Below are positions 56,675-64,000 of a stretch of DNA of 64,000 nucleotides, piece after piece. Source of the DNA: Symsagittifera roscoffensis. Lineage: Eukaryota; Xenacoelomorpha; Acoela; Convolutidae. The notes under the pieces were generated by a model that searched no databases, had not been told where the DNA came from, and worked only from the letters and a program-made list of their open reading frames with translations. The DNA is taken from contig NC_087064.1 in assembly GCF_963678635.1 (NCBI RefSeq), forward strand, positions 53,960,684 through 54,024,683, written 5' to 3'. Positions within the stretch are counted from its first letter, which is position 1. Each line of letters begins with the position of its first letter. Made by a program: the position numbers and the translations under genes.

Positions 56675-57236
56675 TTCGATTTATTACCAGGTTTTCATTC
56701 AAGTTGAGAGCAGTTAAAATGTTAATGAACGCCGGATTATGTAATTTTTTCGTTGGTTGTTGTATGTCGTATAAAAAAACTGCAGCTTTAAGTCCTGTTG
56801 GTACTTTATCTACATATATCACCTCATTGTCACGGTTTATGGTTACTCTTTTTGAATTTTCTATGATTTCAAGTACGGTTTTTGCTCTAACAAATTTTTT
56901 GTCTTCTAAAACTTGTAACTGTCCTAAAATTCTTTCGGTCTGTCTATTGTGTTTCTCTTCTAGTATTTCGTCTTTAACACGTTCGACCGGTACTTCTTCA
57001 TCGTCCGTTAACAGTTTAAGCTGTTCTTGTTGGGGCTCAACATTATCCGTAAATGTTTCCTTTGTTGCAGTAGTCTTATTAGTTTGTGGAGGTAATTGGG
57101 GTCTAAGCCGGTTAAGATAGGACAGTTGAGCATTTTTATGTTTAATATTATTATCATGAAGAACACGTGCAGCATGTGGCTGCTCTTTAACATATAAGTG
57201 TTTCGGAATTAGAATGAATTCTTCAGCAGTCATCAT
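56460..57236 (-). CDS. Conserved Polinton accessory protein, function unknown
   Basis: ATG 57236 shares its A with the TAA of the upstream gene (TAATG), giving 258 aa. The N-terminus AEEFILIPKHLYVKEQPHAA and LSYLNRLRP, a Glu/Lys-rich middle, and a block FVRAKTVLEIIENSKRVTIN...NEVIYVD form a layout I associate with a conserved but uncharacterised Polinton protein. The C-terminal 60 residues are Lys/Arg/Ser-rich. No stop inside. The end overlaps the integrase start region by 215 bases. Confidence 0.6.
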   Translation of the reverse strand: MMTAEEFILIPKHLYVKEQPHAARVLHDNNIKHKNAQLSYLNRLRPQLPPQTNKTTATKETFTDNVEPQQEQLKLLTDDEEVPVERVKDEILEEKHNRQTERILGQLQVLEDKKFVRAKTVLEIIENSKRVTINRDNEVIYVDKVPTGLKAAVFLYDIQQPTKKLHNPAFINILTALNLNENLVINRNAKHAVQSASFNAQEKREPGPSRTRSTSPTWQEKSSANLKRSKKHKRKSLSGNRKTRNQKREKESEEGSDS

Positions 57237-57508
57237 TAAGTTGTGAGGTACTTGTAACAAAAATAAAGTATTTGGCGAACTAAATGGAAGCCTTCTTTAC
57301 TCAAAATAATCGCACGTTTTTTGACAACACTGGTTTTTGGAGTTATTAAGTATTTGTATGCTGTCTCGAATCGTTCGATGTTTGCGATTTTAACGGGTAC
57401 GTTTCCATTGACTACATTGAGCAAACATTCACAAATAAGTGTTATGATCTCACGATTTGAAGTTTTTCTAATTAATCTTCTTAGCTGGTCATGTTTCAGT
57501 TGTACCAT
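57236..57508 (-). CDS. Small conserved Polinton protein, 90 aa
   Basis: ATG 57508 to TAA 57236-57238. The frame is open further upstream but without ATG. The core ICECLLNVVNGNVPV, a basic stretch, and KTSVVKKRAIILSKEGF match the pattern of a short protein commonly found next to the Polinton ATPase; its role is unknown, possibly DNA or chromatin binding. Its start overlaps the ATPase end by 20 bases and its stop overlaps the next ATG by one. Intact. Confidence 0.65.
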   Translation of the reverse strand: MVQLKHDQLRRLIRKTSNREIITLICECLLNVVNGNVPVKIANIERFETAYKYLITPKTSVVKKRAIILSKEGFHLVRQILYFCYKYLTT

Positions 57509-58174
57509 ATGCCGCAGAATAGATAAATTTTTCTTTTTCTTTTGTGATTGGAGTAGTTTCTGCTTCAGATAAGGGTAAATAAAAAACTGTTGGCCCACGT
57601 GGTGTAATATTTGAACAATATCTCAAACAATCTGATGTACGGGGGGTCCAAGTCGATTAGAAGATGTCCAAAAGAGTCTCTGGTAGCTAATTCGTAACAG
57701 TTTCTCAAAAATTTTGATACATTCAATCTAGTTGCTGAACATCGCGAGGCGATTTGAACAGAATGATGTGTGAAGTGTTCAAATCAATCGTACGCGACCA
57801 TCGACTTTGTTGAAACAAGTTATGCTTAACATATATTACATCTATCCCTCTATGTCTACCCGCTGTCGCTAACCTAACATATTCCTTGTCATTATAGATG
57901 CTTTCACATGAATCATCGAAAACTAGAAGAACATTTTCTAATTTTCTCACAGATTCGAATCCGTCGAATTTCATGAACTCCACATTCACTTCGCGAGAAG
58001 ACACTTTTCTGAGAATGCAGGTTGCATCTCTTTGTAAAGATATAGAACGGTTCCAAATTCAGGGTAAAAAGTATTTCCCATCAGAAGTTTCAAAATTAAC
58101 TCAGTTTTCCCGGATCCTGAAGGTCCCACTATCGCCATCAAAATTCTTGTCGAAGTATCAATCACTTTATTCAT
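57489..58174 (-). pseudogene. FtsK/HerA-type packaging ATPase, several frameshifts
   Basis: ATG 58174 (MNKVID). Walker A AIVGPSGSGKTELILKLL lies at about 58090-58140. A shift near 57995 leads to Walker B NVLLVFDDS (about 57910-57935) and ATAGRHRGIDVIYVKHNLF, then TSHIILFKSPRDVQQ. A second shift near 57725 leads to GHLLIDLDPP, and a third near 57600 to a final frame ending at TGA 57489-57491. It would pump DNA into capsids. About 228 codons, the usual family length, but at least three frameshifts, so non-functional. Confidence 0.88.
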
Positions 58175-58319
58175 ATTCTTGGGTTTGGTAGTACGTAACC
58201 AAACTGACGTTTCTTCGCCACTTAATTTAGTGAAAGAAAGTTTGAGAATGCAGAAACTTTTATTCTACAGACTGTGTTAGACTTTTTCTCTCTGTGAATG
58301 AAGCTTGTAAAAAATTAAA
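58175..58319. other. Short intergenic gap
   Basis: 145 bp between the ATPase and the next minus-strand gene. No feature visible. Confidence 0.5.
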
Positions 58320-58824
58320 TTAGTTTTGAGAACAGTACAAAATTTCATAACGTGTGAAATCTCTATCATTTATGTCATGCATTTCTAGAACAAAGTTTGC
58401 TGGGATATTTGCAGTTCTTTCGTAGTACATTATTTTCTTCACAGTATCCTCTTTCACAATCGTCTTAATCTCATCTGGCAATTCACTGCTGTTTAGATCC
58501 ATCTGAACTCCTGGCTGACGTTTGGGTACTAAGACTAGTTCGGGAAGATATACTCCTCGCTTGCTGGCTAACATTTCTGATAAACTTGAATCTCTGGAAG
58601 TATACAAATTGATCAATAACTGGAAAAAACCTCTTCAACGTAGACAACTCTTCTTCGGAAATTATTATTTGCTCCTTCCTCTGAACAATTTGGCCACTGC
58701 AATCAATACGCTCTATTCTCGTTAATGAAATTTTAATATCACCCTCTGGAGTCATCCACGCACAAAGCATTGAATTTGGTGATAGGTATGTCTCCACTTT
58801 CGCTGATCTCTCGCTGTTGTTCAT
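58320..58824 (-). pseudogene. Unknown Polinton protein of about 165 aa, one frameshift
   Basis: ATG 58824 (MNNSERSAKVETY) opens a frame that is lost near 58610. A second frame from there (TSRDSSLSEMLASKRGVYLPELVLV) runs to TAA 58320. Blocks such as GDIKISLTRIERIDCSG and EEELSTLKRFFPVI suggest a small folded protein. I do not recognise it. The start overlaps the end of the upstream gene by 86 bases in a different frame, unusually long for this element. Confidence 0.5.
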
Positions 58825-59308
58825 TTTTCAACCAATCATAAAAAACCGTGGTTTTCTTCAGGGCATAATGATTCTTGGAGTTGTAGTGTGGAATATGTTT
58901 ATTGCAACTTGGATAATTTTTAAAATATAAGTTTTCAACCCGAGGACAGCCCAAATCATCTAGGTTTTCAATCTTTCGGTCCAAGTACTTCGCCAAAAAT
59001 TCTGTCTTTTCTTTTCCTTTAGCGTAAAAAACGACACCGGGATTTCTCAGCACAAAACTCTGAAGTATTTGATTCAAGTTTATATAAAGATAATCACCGT
59101 TTTCCCAATGGAGACCGTGTAAATAATTTGTTAACAAGTTGTAAGCTTTTTGTTCAAGCTTTGGTAGTATATTGAAATTCACTGGAGGTAGGAAAATGAG
59201 TCGATCGCTGTAGTCTGAAGTTGTTTTTGCTAATTCTTTAACCACAAAGGCGTTTTTCTTGTAACGAAAGCCTTCCACGTCAAGCACAACTGATCTCTCG
59301 CCTAGCAT
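58739..59308 (-). CDS. Conserved Polinton protein, possible nuclease-like fold, 189 aa
   Basis: ATG 59308 to stop 58739, uninterrupted. It opens with VVLDVEGFRYKKNAFVVKELA, then FLPPVNFNIL, LLTNYLHGLHWENGDY, VVFYAKGKEKTEFLAKYL, LDDLGCPRVENL and a Cys/His part CNKHIPHYNSKNHYALKKT. I associate this layout with an uncharacterised protein common in animal Polintons. The early DVEGF and later KG-EK, HY-AL, DWL spacing could suit an RNase H-like nuclease fold; that is inference. The start overlaps the previous stop by 7 bases. Confidence 0.55.
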   Translation of the reverse strand: MLGERSVVLDVEGFRYKKNAFVVKELAKTTSDYSDRLIFLPPVNFNILPKLEQKAYNLLTNYLHGLHWENGDYLYINLNQILQSFVLRNPGVVFYAKGKEKTEFLAKYLDRKIENLDDLGCPRVENLYFKNYPSCNKHIPHYNSKNHYALKKTTVFYDWLKNEQQREISESGDIPITKFNALCVDDSRG

Positions 59309-59736
59309 TCTAGTAAATGATAAACTTCTGGTTTTTTCAACTTAAAGAAAAGGCAGAACGCTATTCCACTCAAATGTCCCAATAAGCTGTTGTTACAGTT
59401 CCAGGGCAACATGTAACAGTACGTGGGACCCTGTTGATAAAATTCGTGTATAAATCCGGCCGCATCGTGCAAAATAGCGTGCAATCGTAAAATTTTGGAA
59501 TTTTTCAAGTATTTGTCCAAGGAAGAGTTATCAATACCAATCAAGCCACCATAAGGTCTCAACTTAATTAAAATGTCGTAGTTAAGGTTATCAGAACTAA
59601 CAAAAAACAGAGAACATGCAGCTAGAAAATAGTCGCGTCGGTCAGAATTATCAGGATAAGTTTGTTTCAAAGACGTATAAATTTCGTGAATTATTTTCAA
59701 ATCAATATGAGTTACTCTGCTTTTTTGCAATTTCAT
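59302..59736 (-). CDS. Unknown Polinton ORF, 144 aa
   Basis: ATG 59736 (MKLQKSRVTHIDL) to TAG 59302. It has an aromatic, mildly hydrophobic middle: RDYFLAACSLFF, LRPYGGLIGID, LHDAAGFIHEFYQQGPTYCYM. No transmembrane segment is certain. The HD-x-x-G-x-x-H pattern is suggestive but I match it to no family. It overlaps its neighbours by 35 and 7 bases, in the manner of the other genes here. Confidence 0.45.
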   Translation of the reverse strand: MKLQKSRVTHIDLKIIHEIYTSLKQTYPDNSDRRDYFLAACSLFFVSSDNLNYDILIKLRPYGGLIGIDNSSLDKYLKNSKILRLHAILHDAAGFIHEFYQQGPTYCYMLPWNCNNSLLGHLSGIAFCLFFKLKKPEVYHLLEC

Positions 59737-60052
59737 TGTTTATTTTTACCAACACCTCTCCAACCTGCTGAATTTCAAGCCAGTGGAAATAAAAGTGACC
59801 TTGCAAATACCATTTAGTCTCATTAAGATAACGGTGGTAAATAATTAAATAAACCACCGGAAGTTTTCTGTATTTTGATAGCTTGTTGAAACATAGACGG
59901 ATTTTTCTCTCCAAGTCTTTATCAACCCTTTTTGAGGCAAAATCAAACGAATAGTCGAATACGTTTTCATAATCAGCAAAATTCAAATCGCTCACAGTAC
60001 CATACTGTTGTTTTGTAGAAATGCACCAAGAGATTTGTTGAAGCTCACTCAA
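59702..60052 (-). CDS. Unknown Polinton ORF, at least 116 aa, start unclear
   Basis: The frame ends at 59702 and is open past 60052 to about 60130, but I find no ATG in frame, so the start is lost, spliced or shifted. A nearby ATG at about 60134 begins a different, basic frame (MNATSSSSKGQRK) that could be the original start before an indel. Sequence: FDFASKRVDKDLERKIRLCF, YLIIYHRYLNETKWYLQGHFYFHW. No family recognised. Confidence 0.4.
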   Translation of the reverse strand: MSELQQISWCISTKQQYGTVSDLNFADYENVFDYSFDFASKRVDKDLERKIRLCFNKLSKYRKLPVVYLIIYHRYLNETKWYLQGHFYFHWLEIQQVGEVLVKINNEIAKKQSNSY

Positions 60053-60554
60053 ATAAAATTGTTCTTTGAAAATTAACTCGTATCTTTCTTTGAAATTTCC
60101 TTTGCCCTTTCGAGGAAGACGACGTAGCGTTCATTACTTAATTTGAAAATGAGTTTTTTTCTGCGGTTGAAAACACTCTTAATTGTAAATGTTCATTATC
60201 AATACCTTCAGTACACCAAGTTCCCTCTAATTTCATTTTTCTTATTTTAAAATTTGATAAAGTTATCATTTGGTATATTTTGCCCAGAAACGGCCGCCGC
60301 CTTTTGAGAGTAATTTCAATTTACTGCCTTTTCACCATAAAATTTAGGTCAAGTTAAGGATTTAGTTTACTGCTGCCAACAGCTAAGCTGCGCTGCCAAA
60401 TTGGCCGGCGCATTTTTATTATAAACCATAAAAGTCATATCCCCGTTAACTAACAAGTTTCAACTAGGTCGAAAGTTCATTTGCCCGAAACAAATATAAC
60501 AATTAATACGATTCATATAATTAACCAGGACCAATAATTAGGACCCCAAAAATT
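60053..60554. other. Polinton right subterminal spacer
   Basis: About 500 bp between the last ORF and the right TIR. Includes GC-rich words (AACGGCCGCCGCC, CGCTGCCAAATTGGCCGGCGC near 60290 and 60390). No gene seen. May hold the promoter of the leftward gene series. Confidence 0.4.
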
Positions 60555-60792
60555 GGAATTAGAAAGAATTTTGTATCGTGTCCCTTGTTGTTAAGCTAAA
60601 CTTAGCAAGATCCTAACTAGGGGGTCTTCTGCTTTTTGGGTGGAAAATTTCTTTCGTTTACAAAATCCTAGGATAGGGGTCCTCCAAAAAATTAAGGACC
60701 CCTTTCCTAGGATTTTGCTTTACGTGAGGACCCCCCTTAGGAAGGACCCCCCCCCCCCCCCCTTAGGATCCGGGATACGATACAATACTACT
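60555..60792. repeat. Right terminal inverted repeat of the Polinton
   Basis: 238 bp, complement of 42793-43026, ending CAATACTACT at 60792. It has its own inverted ends (TTTTGTATCGTGTCCC at 60569-60584 against CCGGGATACGATACAATA at 60770-60787), and a C run of about 15 where the left TIR has a shorter G run. Then TGTATG (60793-60798). Confidence 0.93.
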
Positions 60793-60798
60793 TGTATG
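60793..60798. other. Polinton target site duplication TGTATG, right
   Basis: Identical to 42787-42792. Removing the element and one copy would restore a GGAAATTGTATGATTAG-like sequence, the same as the palindromic repeat nearby (60961-60978). Confidence 0.93.
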
Positions 60799-61720
60799 AT
60801 TAGAATTTTTTTTTTATTTTTTTTTGTGAAAAAAAAGCTTTGATCAATCAATTCAACTGCTGGCAAAACATTTATTTTTTTGGGCTGCTACGACTGAAAA
60901 CTTTGACTTTTTTTATTTTTGTTTTCCGAAAAAAACCACTAGTCATACAATTTCCATATATGGAAATTGTATGACTAGCATTTTTTTGATGGCGACGACA
61001 AAAATTTGGCGACAAGTGTTTTTGAAATTGCCCCCAAAAATTTTTTGTGTTTTTTTTTTCAACCGCAAATTGATTTTTGTATTCAAACAAACATTTTTTG
61101 AAAAAAGAAATTTGCATGCAAAATTTATTTTTTTGTGTGTATAACGTAGTCCTGGATATACTAATATTGGATTTTTTTCCTTTTCTCTTCATAACTTTTT
61201 TCAGAAACGCTTAAAACTCCTCTTTCTTTTGTATGACATGTTTTTGTATGCCTTGATCAATGTCTGGTAATTTAAAAATTCAAATTTTAGAAATAATCAT
61301 CTTTGAAAATTATTGCCAAAATTTAAAAGTTCAATACTTTCGTTATATTATTTGTCTGAGACAGAAGTAACACTTATCAGGCTGTTTTCAATGCATTTTT
61401 AGTGCAAGACGGCCAAACCGTTGGTTACTACGTTTGAGTAATCAAGGTTTATGTCATTTGTGTTCGGTTACGAACACAACCAAAAAACTTTGAGAAATTA
61501 AAATGTAAAAAATCAATATTTTTGGTTTAAGGAAAAATGCTATCATACAATTTCCATATATGAAAAAATACTAATGATAGACCTTTCATGCAATTTTCTG
61601 TACGTATGGAATTGTATGGAAAGTGTATGACTAGCATTTTTCCATATATGGAAATTGTATGACTAGTATTTTTGGTCATCCCTGGTTTCCAAAATTTCAG
61701 TGGATTCCGCGCACAAATCA
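60799..61720. repeat. Palindromic CATACAATTTCCATA repeat region, right part
   Basis: Continues the repeat cut by the Polinton. 60939-60978 is a perfect 40-bp palindrome (half: CTAGTCATACAATTTCCATA). Partial units lie near 61546-61562 and 61622-61672 (ATGACTAGCATTTTTCC and TATGGAAATTGTATGACTAG). No coding capacity that I trust; short frames here are by-products. Confidence 0.7.
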
Positions 61721-62792
61721 TCGTAACGTAAACTTTGTCGGCAGACTAATTTCGTGGCCGATTCAAGAACGACCGCTTATAGCTAGTTAATCCAGATTTT
61801 GCAAAAGTAAACAAATTCCGCAAAAATAAGTGGGTTTCGCAAATATATGATGATCGCGCTTACATTTTGCAGATTCCGCTGACAAATTGCGGATTCCGCT
61901 TACAATTCGTGGATTCTGCTTCAAGTTGCCGATTTCATGACAGCGTAGTTTTACGATGCACATATTTAACTACTAGTTTGCGGATTCCCTAAATTGCTCC
62001 GAATTCCGCAAATTTTAATGCGGATCCCTGAAATTTTGTTGCGAAGTTCACAAAATCGCCTTCTTATAGCAATTCCAAGCGATACAGTGTGTTAACTGTT
62101 TTTTTTTGTGGATTACAAAACAGAAAAGGTTTTAAAAGAAAACTAGCAATGTTGCGGATTTGCGTCAAATATCTTTTCAGATTTTTTTGCCGAATTCGAA
62201 TACATTTCACAATCTGCACAGTTTGGCCTCGTAAGTGCTAAATTTAAAAAAAAAATCATGTTTTAACAATTATGAAAAAGCTACGCAAATGGAGCTAATT
62301 TCTCATTAAAAGAAAGTCTGAGGTACATACTCTTTTCAATAGCATTAAAAAATCAATGGTCCTTTTTGAGTGTTAAGAACGTGTGAATGAGAATCTTTTA
62401 AGTTTGTGTTGGAAGGTTTTTGGAAAGTTTTTTGGAAATATTCCCCTAAAAGAAATATTTTCCTTAAAGAACTAGCCCTAAATATTGTTTTAGGGCTATT
62501 ATCTTAAAAACTAATGATTCACGGGACAAGTCCAGGTTAATACATATTTTCGCTATTTTTTAAAAGTAGTTAATGTTTACTTGTATCTGATCGGAACTTT
62601 GGGTAGTTTGTTTCAATTAGTCGATAAACTGCCTCATGTTGGCTTAATATTGATGTGAGTCTTAGATGATTCTAAATATAACAACACCAGTGATTCGCTT
62701 GGGAAGTTCAGTGATATTTAACTGAAATAAATAAACCTTCATATAGAACATAAACAGCTTGTTTCGAATTAATAATCCCCACCAAACATATC
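61721..62792. other. Upstream region of the tail-anchored protein gene
   Basis: No frame supported. 61850-62040 contains a loose series of GCGGATTCCGC-like words at irregular spacing. The last 100 bp before the ATG presumably hold the promoter and 5' UTR of the gene at 62793, but no clear TATA box or initiator is visible. Confidence 0.4.
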
Positions 62793-63389
62793 ATGGCTGA
62801 TTACGGCAGCGATCAAAGAAACGATGGTGGAGTTGTGAGCTCTGGATTTGAAATTGGTTCGAATGACTTGGGAATGGGAGCAGACAATTCAAGTCCCCCA
62901 CCTTATTATGACCCAAGTGTTGCCCAATCTGGGTTCAGAGTTCAAACCTCTACAACTCAAACCTCTTTTGATCCATCTACTGGAAGCAACACGACGATTA
63001 TAAGCCCCAATTACGGGCTTCCATATCCAACGGAAACAATTCAAAAGCCCTCGTACGCAACTGGTTATGCTAGTTCAAACTATGCAGTTTATGGCCACAA
63101 CAACCCAGGGTATCCTAGTCCTTCAGGACAGCAACAACACTATCATAGTCAGACGCCTTATTACCCGCAACAGTATACAAGTTACGGCGGGACCCTCAAC
63201 ACAAATGGAGGATTGCCCCCTCCCCAGTATGCGCCACCTCCTCTTCCTCCAGCCCAACCGTACAGTCATCAAAGCGGTGGAAACTTTTGTTCTGACCGCC
63301 GAAATCGACGGATGACAATTATTGGAATTATAATTGCTCTTCTGATAGTTTTTTGCATCTTACAAATAATCATAACAAATCATGTTTAA
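62793..63389 (+). CDS. Proline/tyrosine-rich tail-anchored membrane protein, 198 aa, likely host gene
   Basis: ATG 62793 lies in a good context (TATCATGGCTG). The single exon ends at TAA 63387-63389. Residues 1-165 are low complexity, rich in Pro, Tyr, Ser, Gln and Gly, with a PPPY motif at 35-38 (a WW-domain ligand type) and PPPQYAPPPLPP near the end. A Cys and a basic cluster (FCSDRRNRRM) precede one hydrophobic segment (about 174-195, IIGIIIALLIVFCILQIII) and four final residues, so a tail anchor or single-pass protein with the long part cytosolic is likely. ATTAAA at 63477-63482 may be the poly(A) signal. Balanced codon use and no stops set it apart from nearby mobile DNA. Not assigned to a family; more exons are possible. 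Confidence 0.7.
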   Translation: MADYGSDQRNDGGVVSSGFEIGSNDLGMGADNSSPPPYYDPSVAQSGFRVQTSTTQTSFDPSTGSNTTIISPNYGLPYPTETIQKPSYATGYASSNYAVYGHNNPGYPSPSGQQQHYHSQTPYYPQQYTSYGGTLNTNGGLPPPQYAPPPLPPAQPYSHQSGGNFCSDRRNRRMTIIGIIIALLIVFCILQIIITNHV

Positions 63390-64000
63390 GAATTCCTTGT
63401 GTGCAAAACTCAATCATTTACTTGAATCAATTAATTTTTAGAGTAACATAGTTGCTTTAAAATTTGAAAAAGCTTTATTAAAGTTTTATGCGTAAAACCT
63501 GACGTTAATTTGAGATTTCGGCAGTTACCGACGTTTTCTACTTGGATTTTACTTTACTAGATTTTGCTCCATTTGTCATTTTTTAAAAATCGTACTATTT
63601 TCCAACTAAACGAGGGAGTTTCCTGAAAACCAATGATGCTTCTCAATCACAACTGCAAAAAATTAAAGTTGAAAATGCTCGAGAAATATTGATTTGAACC
63701 ACCAATGTCTTATTTTTAGAAACTTATGAATGAAAAAAATGAAAACTTTTTAATGCACCACCGGCAGGCTTAACCCGGCGGTCAATACTTTAGGGTTAAA
63801 TAAGCCACGGCGGCTCTTTTCCAGTCCCCCCTTTCAAAGTCAATTTTGAAAAGCTGTTTTAACCTTGCCATAATGCAATGAAATTTGGCGTGGTGAACAA
63901 ATCGACAACTGTGAACAGATTCGTTCTTCATATTTTACATCATAACTTCACGCATTTAGCCGTAATAACACTTTAACAAACATAAAACTCGGTATTTTGA
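63390..64000. other. 3' flank, nothing recognised
   Basis: 3' UTR and spacer after the tail-anchored gene. Includes a GC-rich patch with CCGGCAGGCTTAACCCGGCGG near 63763. No further gene seen to the window end. Confidence 0.45.

Larger units (their letters stand above)
42793..60792. mobile_element. Polinton/Maverick DNA transposon, exactly 18,000 bp, decayed
   Basis: Both ends are defined: AGTAGTATTGTATCG at the left, its complement at the right, and a 6-bp duplication TGTATG on each side. It encodes the Polinton core set: protein-primed DNA polymerase B, retroviral-type integrase, packaging ATPase, adenain-like protease, major capsid protein, penton-like protein and a small basic glycine-containing protein, plus several lineage genes. 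All lie on the minus strand except two short genes at 51142-52164. Gene ends overlap by a few bases as in a compact virus-like genome. Nearly every core gene has a stop or frameshift, so the element is fossil. Base composition is less A-skewed than in the retroelement. Confidence 0.97.

Overview
The window is animal (metazoan, invertebrate-type) nuclear DNA. It is AT-rich, has GT-AG introns, long satellite arrays, a Ty3-type LTR retroelement and a Polinton/Maverick. I cannot fix the species. Only one convincing cellular gene is visible (62793-63389); almost everything else is mobile or repetitive.

Layout. 119-5105 is a decayed, internally deleted copy (copy A) of a Ty3-type LTR element. It runs directly into a satellite array of about 350-bp monomers (5106-18040). 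18041-23760 is low-complexity DNA with a second, smaller repeat family (19790-21330) and a fold-back repeat (21601-21862). 23765-42567 is a near full-length copy (copy B, 18,803 bp) of the same retroelement. It has 410-bp LTRs starting TG and ending CA, a 4-bp target duplication (CTCC), a primer-binding site, a leader ORF, a pre-gag ORF, gag, protease, RT, RNase H, integrase, an env-like glycoprotein, and long extra reading frames before and after env. 42793-60792 is a complete 18,000-bp Polinton with a 6-bp target duplication (TGTATG) and 234-238 bp terminal inverted repeats. It is inserted in a palindromic repeat that surrounds it (42572-42792 and 60799-61720). A single-exon tail-anchored protein gene lies near the right end.

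How the genes fit. In the retroelement, Gag (capsid-like region, CCHC knuckle) would package RNA, the protease would mature Gag-Pol, and RT/RNase H/integrase would copy and insert it. The env-like ORF and its flanking Ser/Thr/Pro-rich ORFs look like a spliced 3' module. In the Polinton a zinc-finger PolB, integrase, packaging ATPase, adenain-type protease, major capsid protein, penton-like capsid protein and a small basic core-like protein form a virus-like set, with several unassigned ORFs.

State. Both elements carry stops and frameshifts and are probably inactive. Copy B LTRs differ at only about 8 sites, so it is fairly young. Homology calls come from motif recognition by eye, with no database search.
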